This document shows, piece by piece, positions 61,098 through 64,000 of a DNA stretch of 64,000 nt. Under the pieces are notes generated by a model, which did not search any database, was not told the origin of the DNA, and saw only the letters and a list, made by a program, of their open reading frames with translations. Source of the stretch: Takakia lepidozioides (taxonomy: Eukaryota; Streptophyta; Takakiopsida; Takakiales; Takakiaceae); assembly GCA_030704615.1 (NCBI GenBank), contig CM060733.1, forward strand, positions 68,696,001 to 68,760,000. The letters run 5' to 3'. Position numbers and translations under genes: made by a program. Position 1 is the stretch's first letter; every line of letters begins with the position of its first letter.

Positions 61098-61917
61098 GCC
61101 ATGAGCCATGAGCCGCATGAGCCGCATGAGCGGTGAGCCGAAGTCTAAGATACGCGGATTTCATGAGCGGACTCCTCCAAATTTGGAAATGCGGCAGATT
61201 AAACAAGTATTAAAATAATAGTTTTTTTATTTGACCTTGCCGTTTTTGGACATTCCAGATCATGTAATGCGGCGAAGATATGTCGTCAGTAACAAGTCCG
61301 CTCATGGTTTTTTAGATCCGCTCATGGAAATAAGTGACCGTGCAACGGGAAATCCAGTATACCACTGCAAAAGGACGTCGCATACTGGCCTGTATAGAGT
61401 ATTCCGCGGTTTTACATGCCTTAACATTGGAATGAAGCTGACCCTTTTGCCGCGATTGAACCAATGGAGTCTGCACCAATACAGTCTGCAGTACTTCACA
61501 ATTCTGTCTTCTTCGGGTATTCGGCGGGAAAGGTTTGCAACTGAACTGGGAAATAGGGTGCCGCATTAGGGTTCGCACGTGCGAAATTTCGGAGCGGTTT
61601 GGTGTTGGCGAAGGCCGCCTCTGGGGGTACCTACGACGATACTTGGAAATGCGGCGCCGCATTTCCTTGTTGGAGGTCGAATGAGGAAAGCAAGTTTTCG
61701 GAAAGTAGAAAAACATGAACCCTCCAACATACAAAAATACATGCACGTGGAAACAAGTGAACGATATAGTAATATCTTAGTTTGAGCAAAACAGGTTACT
61801 GGTAGGCAAGACATATGTCGGACCTTTGTGTGGCCAGAGTCTGAGGTACTGGCAGCAGTACAGTTCTACTATCCGAAAAGGATGGGCGTACCATTGTATG
61901 TGGACCGCAAGCCAAGC
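61098..61917. repeat. MULE-associated flank with CATGAGC motifs and one palindrome
   Basis: Non-coding. CATGAGCC/CATGAGCGG repeats lie at 61095-61135, 61163-61171 and 61298-61326, like those at 44715-44930. A palindrome GAAATGCGGCGCCGCATTTC is at 61645-61664, matching the array at 45316-45735. Both motif sets lie downstream of a MULE transposase copy. Confidence 0.65.
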
Positions 61918-64000
61918 TCACTGGTCCCCTGGATCCATATTCAGAAGAGTGTGAACCTCTTGGGGGCTCAACCCTGGTGCATGTATGAAGTGATGAGTTG
62001 TGGAATTACAACGGAGTCTCTTTAGGTACACGTAGTACAAATGCTTGCAAGGGCAGTATGATGCCCCCTTGTTTGCCATGATCTGGAAGTCGGTGCAATT
62101 GCAGGTGGGTAATTCTGAAATGGTGATGGTGTACACCTCATTGCGAACAGCTGAGCCCGCCGTGGCCATCTGATACACACGCCCGAATCCTGGTGGGGGC
62201 ACTTCTGTCGAGCTCTGGATTGTACAGTTCATCCGAAGTGCATTCCCCATCCTTGTCTCGTTCACTTTTGAGGGAGGTCGCCGCCTCTTCGGTTTCCCCA
62301 ACGGTGTGTAGGATGCTTAGAGCTGTCGTGTCCCATTGTTCTTGCTCTCACAGGGGTCGGTGGTGGAGGCTGTGGAAGCGGAAATGGTTCTCTGGGGACG
62401 TCAGTGCGCTGCACCATCCGAAATCCTGCGGCGGTAAGGGCGTCGGCCTCAACCTGACTCAGATCGCAGCCTGGTTCCACCGGCCACACCGGGGGAGCCT
62501 CTGGCATTGTTTGTATGTCGTACTTGGGCTTTCCATACACGCAAGTCATAATGTCGTGCCTGCAGAACCAGAACTGGGTGGTTGTCGCCTCCGCAAACTT
62601 TGCATAGACAAATCTTCCTGTAAAAGTAGGAGCAGGGACAGCCCCATCTGGATTCCTCCTTATCATCTCTAAACAACGTTGCCGTGTATCCACACGAATT
62701 GCGGAACACCTTCCTCGAAACGACGGCTTTGTGCGAGCAATTCTCCACTGTGATGCAGACACAGTCGTCTCCACAATGGCTTAGCCATACTGCATAACAG
62801 CGGGCGGAATGTGGGGCAAGGGAGCGGTGGGAATTTTTTGCACGAAATCCCCGGTTGAAGGCGACGGCGATTTGGAATTTCTTGGGCTTCCACTGCTGGA
62901 AGACACATTGTGCGGCAACATGACGGGACCTCGAGGTGCTGTCCGAATGTTCCTGTCGGATCTCCAGGAATCCTCTTCGCACCCGGGTTCCTCTTCAATC
63001 CTCCGCCTGACAGGGCGAGTCCGGACGTCCCCCTCTAGGTGTTCACCTCTGCGGTGCAGAGGCGTCCCTTTGATCTTCTCTCGCAATGCTGTCGCCCATT
63101 TCACTGGATTCTTGGACCTCGAAGCTGTTCGTACCAACAATTCCTCCCTGTCCGGCCCAAAGCCCCATTGTTTGCCACTCAGGAACTTGTAGTACGTGGC
63201 TTGCTGCATGATTGCTCTGTCGATGTCCTATGTTGTGGCCGTCACTACGTCCACCAGATGTGCGGCAGAAGACGCTCGCCAGGAGGAGTGGACCGATTCT
63301 GCCATATTCGTGTTCGGCATGTCCGTGTCGGAATCCAAGCACCGCTCCTAGAAGGACACAAACAATGGTGAGGGACCAATCAAAATGTCCGTAACAGAAA
63401 GACAAATGAACGAAATTGACAGCAGCCTACCTCCCGCATGTACTGTCCGAACTGTTGATACCGAAAATGCCACCACCCCAACCAGCTGTGCAATGCTCCC
63501 AGATTGGTTGTCTCCACTGCACCTGACGTGTTCCACCAAGCCTCGATGATAGCAAACTTAACCTCCGCGTCATCAAATGTGGGTGCATCCTTCCACGCCG
63601 TACAAAGGACACGGTGTTCAGGGTGGAATGAGCTAGCAACAAATTTGGTAGTGTAGTGGGATAGACTCTGCATCCAATGGAATCCACAGGATCTCTCTTT
63701 CCCCTCCATTGGAACATTGGGGTCCTCACCGTACACACGCCGCACCGCTGCCCAGTTGGCCTGAGCGTTGTCTGCCATGAATCCCCTGAAATTGGGCTCT
63801 GGCAATCCCGCCCTTGCCATCTGCTCGTTTATGCCCTCCCACAGATGCATCTCGGACTGTGTATCCTCCCCTTTCATCTCGCAGATTGCAATCGTCATGA
63901 GCCTCTTGGAGTGATAGTCATAAACATGCGCACCCATAGTCACCCACTGATGGTTTGTAATTCGCTTGATGTGATCAAACATCACCCAAGCATTCGACAA
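61918..64000 (-). pseudogene. MULE-type transposase, copy 2, with SWIM zinc finger
   Basis: Runs off the right edge. 64000-63431 encodes VMFDHIKRITN (first Asp), FRGFMADNAQANW (second Asp) and CGFHW. An intron (63430-63348, 83 bases) lies exactly where copy 1 has one. The next exon (from 63347) has TNMAESVHSSWR (Glu), then a TAG at 63230-63228 where copy 1 has Glu. 62774-62310 continues (PAPTFTGRFVYAKFAEATTTQFWFC...). 62301-61918, shifted by one base, encodes a SWIM finger CxCx15CxH (TCNCTDFQ...CPCKH, 62103-62041). SWIM fingers at the C-terminus are typical of MULE transposases. The nonsense codon and frameshift indicate decay. Confidence 0.75.

Noticed and set aside
62809-63371. Plus-strand ORFs over MULE copy 2
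   Set aside because: Antisense shadows of the minus-strand transposase exon.

Overview
The window is nuclear DNA of a land plant. Genes are split by GT-AG introns, and the only host gene recognised matches, by memory of the family, the plant TRAF-like/MATH plus coiled-coil protein typified by Arabidopsis At2g25320. About four fifths of the window is nested transposable elements (TEs) of plant classes: L1-type and non-L1 LINEs, tRNA-derived SINEs, CACTA/EnSpm, Mutator-like (MULE), hAT and Ty3/gypsy. The mixture of a non-L1 LINE with many species-unusual DNA transposons would fit a non-seed plant (bryophyte, lycophyte or fern), but the species cannot be fixed from sequence alone.

Layout. 1-15,092 (+): the 3' three quarters of the TRAF-like gene, 12 exons visible, all in frame. 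Its 6.1 kb intron 8 is filled by tandem fragments of a non-L1 LINE in the same orientation. 15,093-17,200: short tandem repeats and motif clusters. 17,200-24,290 (-): a near full-length but frameshifted L1-type LINE. 24,958-25,112 (-): a tRNA-derived SINE. 25.2-28.2 kb: repeats and a very GC-rich segment.

From 28.2 kb the TE nest becomes readable. A MULE transposase gene (28,177-28,428 continuing at 41,867-44,584) is split by a 13,438 bp CACTA element (28,429-41,866) with matching 18 bp termini and a GAA target duplication; the MULE reading frame continues exactly across the insertion. The CACTA carries divergent genes: a tnp2-type transposase (+) and a Transposase_24-type accessory gene (-), the latter containing an acquired FCP1-like HAD phosphatase domain. 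A LINE fragment related to that in intron 8 lies inside an intron of the accessory gene.

44.6-50.4 kb holds an array of eight near-perfect palindromes, then a hAT element whose decayed transposase gene is bracketed by two oppositely oriented arrays of about ten hairpin-forming units each; a SINE has inserted into the right array. 50.5-61.1 kb is a degenerate Ty3/gypsy element with gag-protease, reverse transcriptase, a truncated RNase H/integrase and a long additional downstream ORF with coiled coil; LTRs could not be paired. 61.9-64.0 kb (-) is a second copy of the MULE transposase family, with a SWIM zinc finger, running off the right edge.

Functionally, only the TRAF-like gene looks like a working host gene. 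Every TE coding region shows nonsense codons, frameshifts or deletions, many of them C-to-T type changes consistent with decay of methylated DNA.
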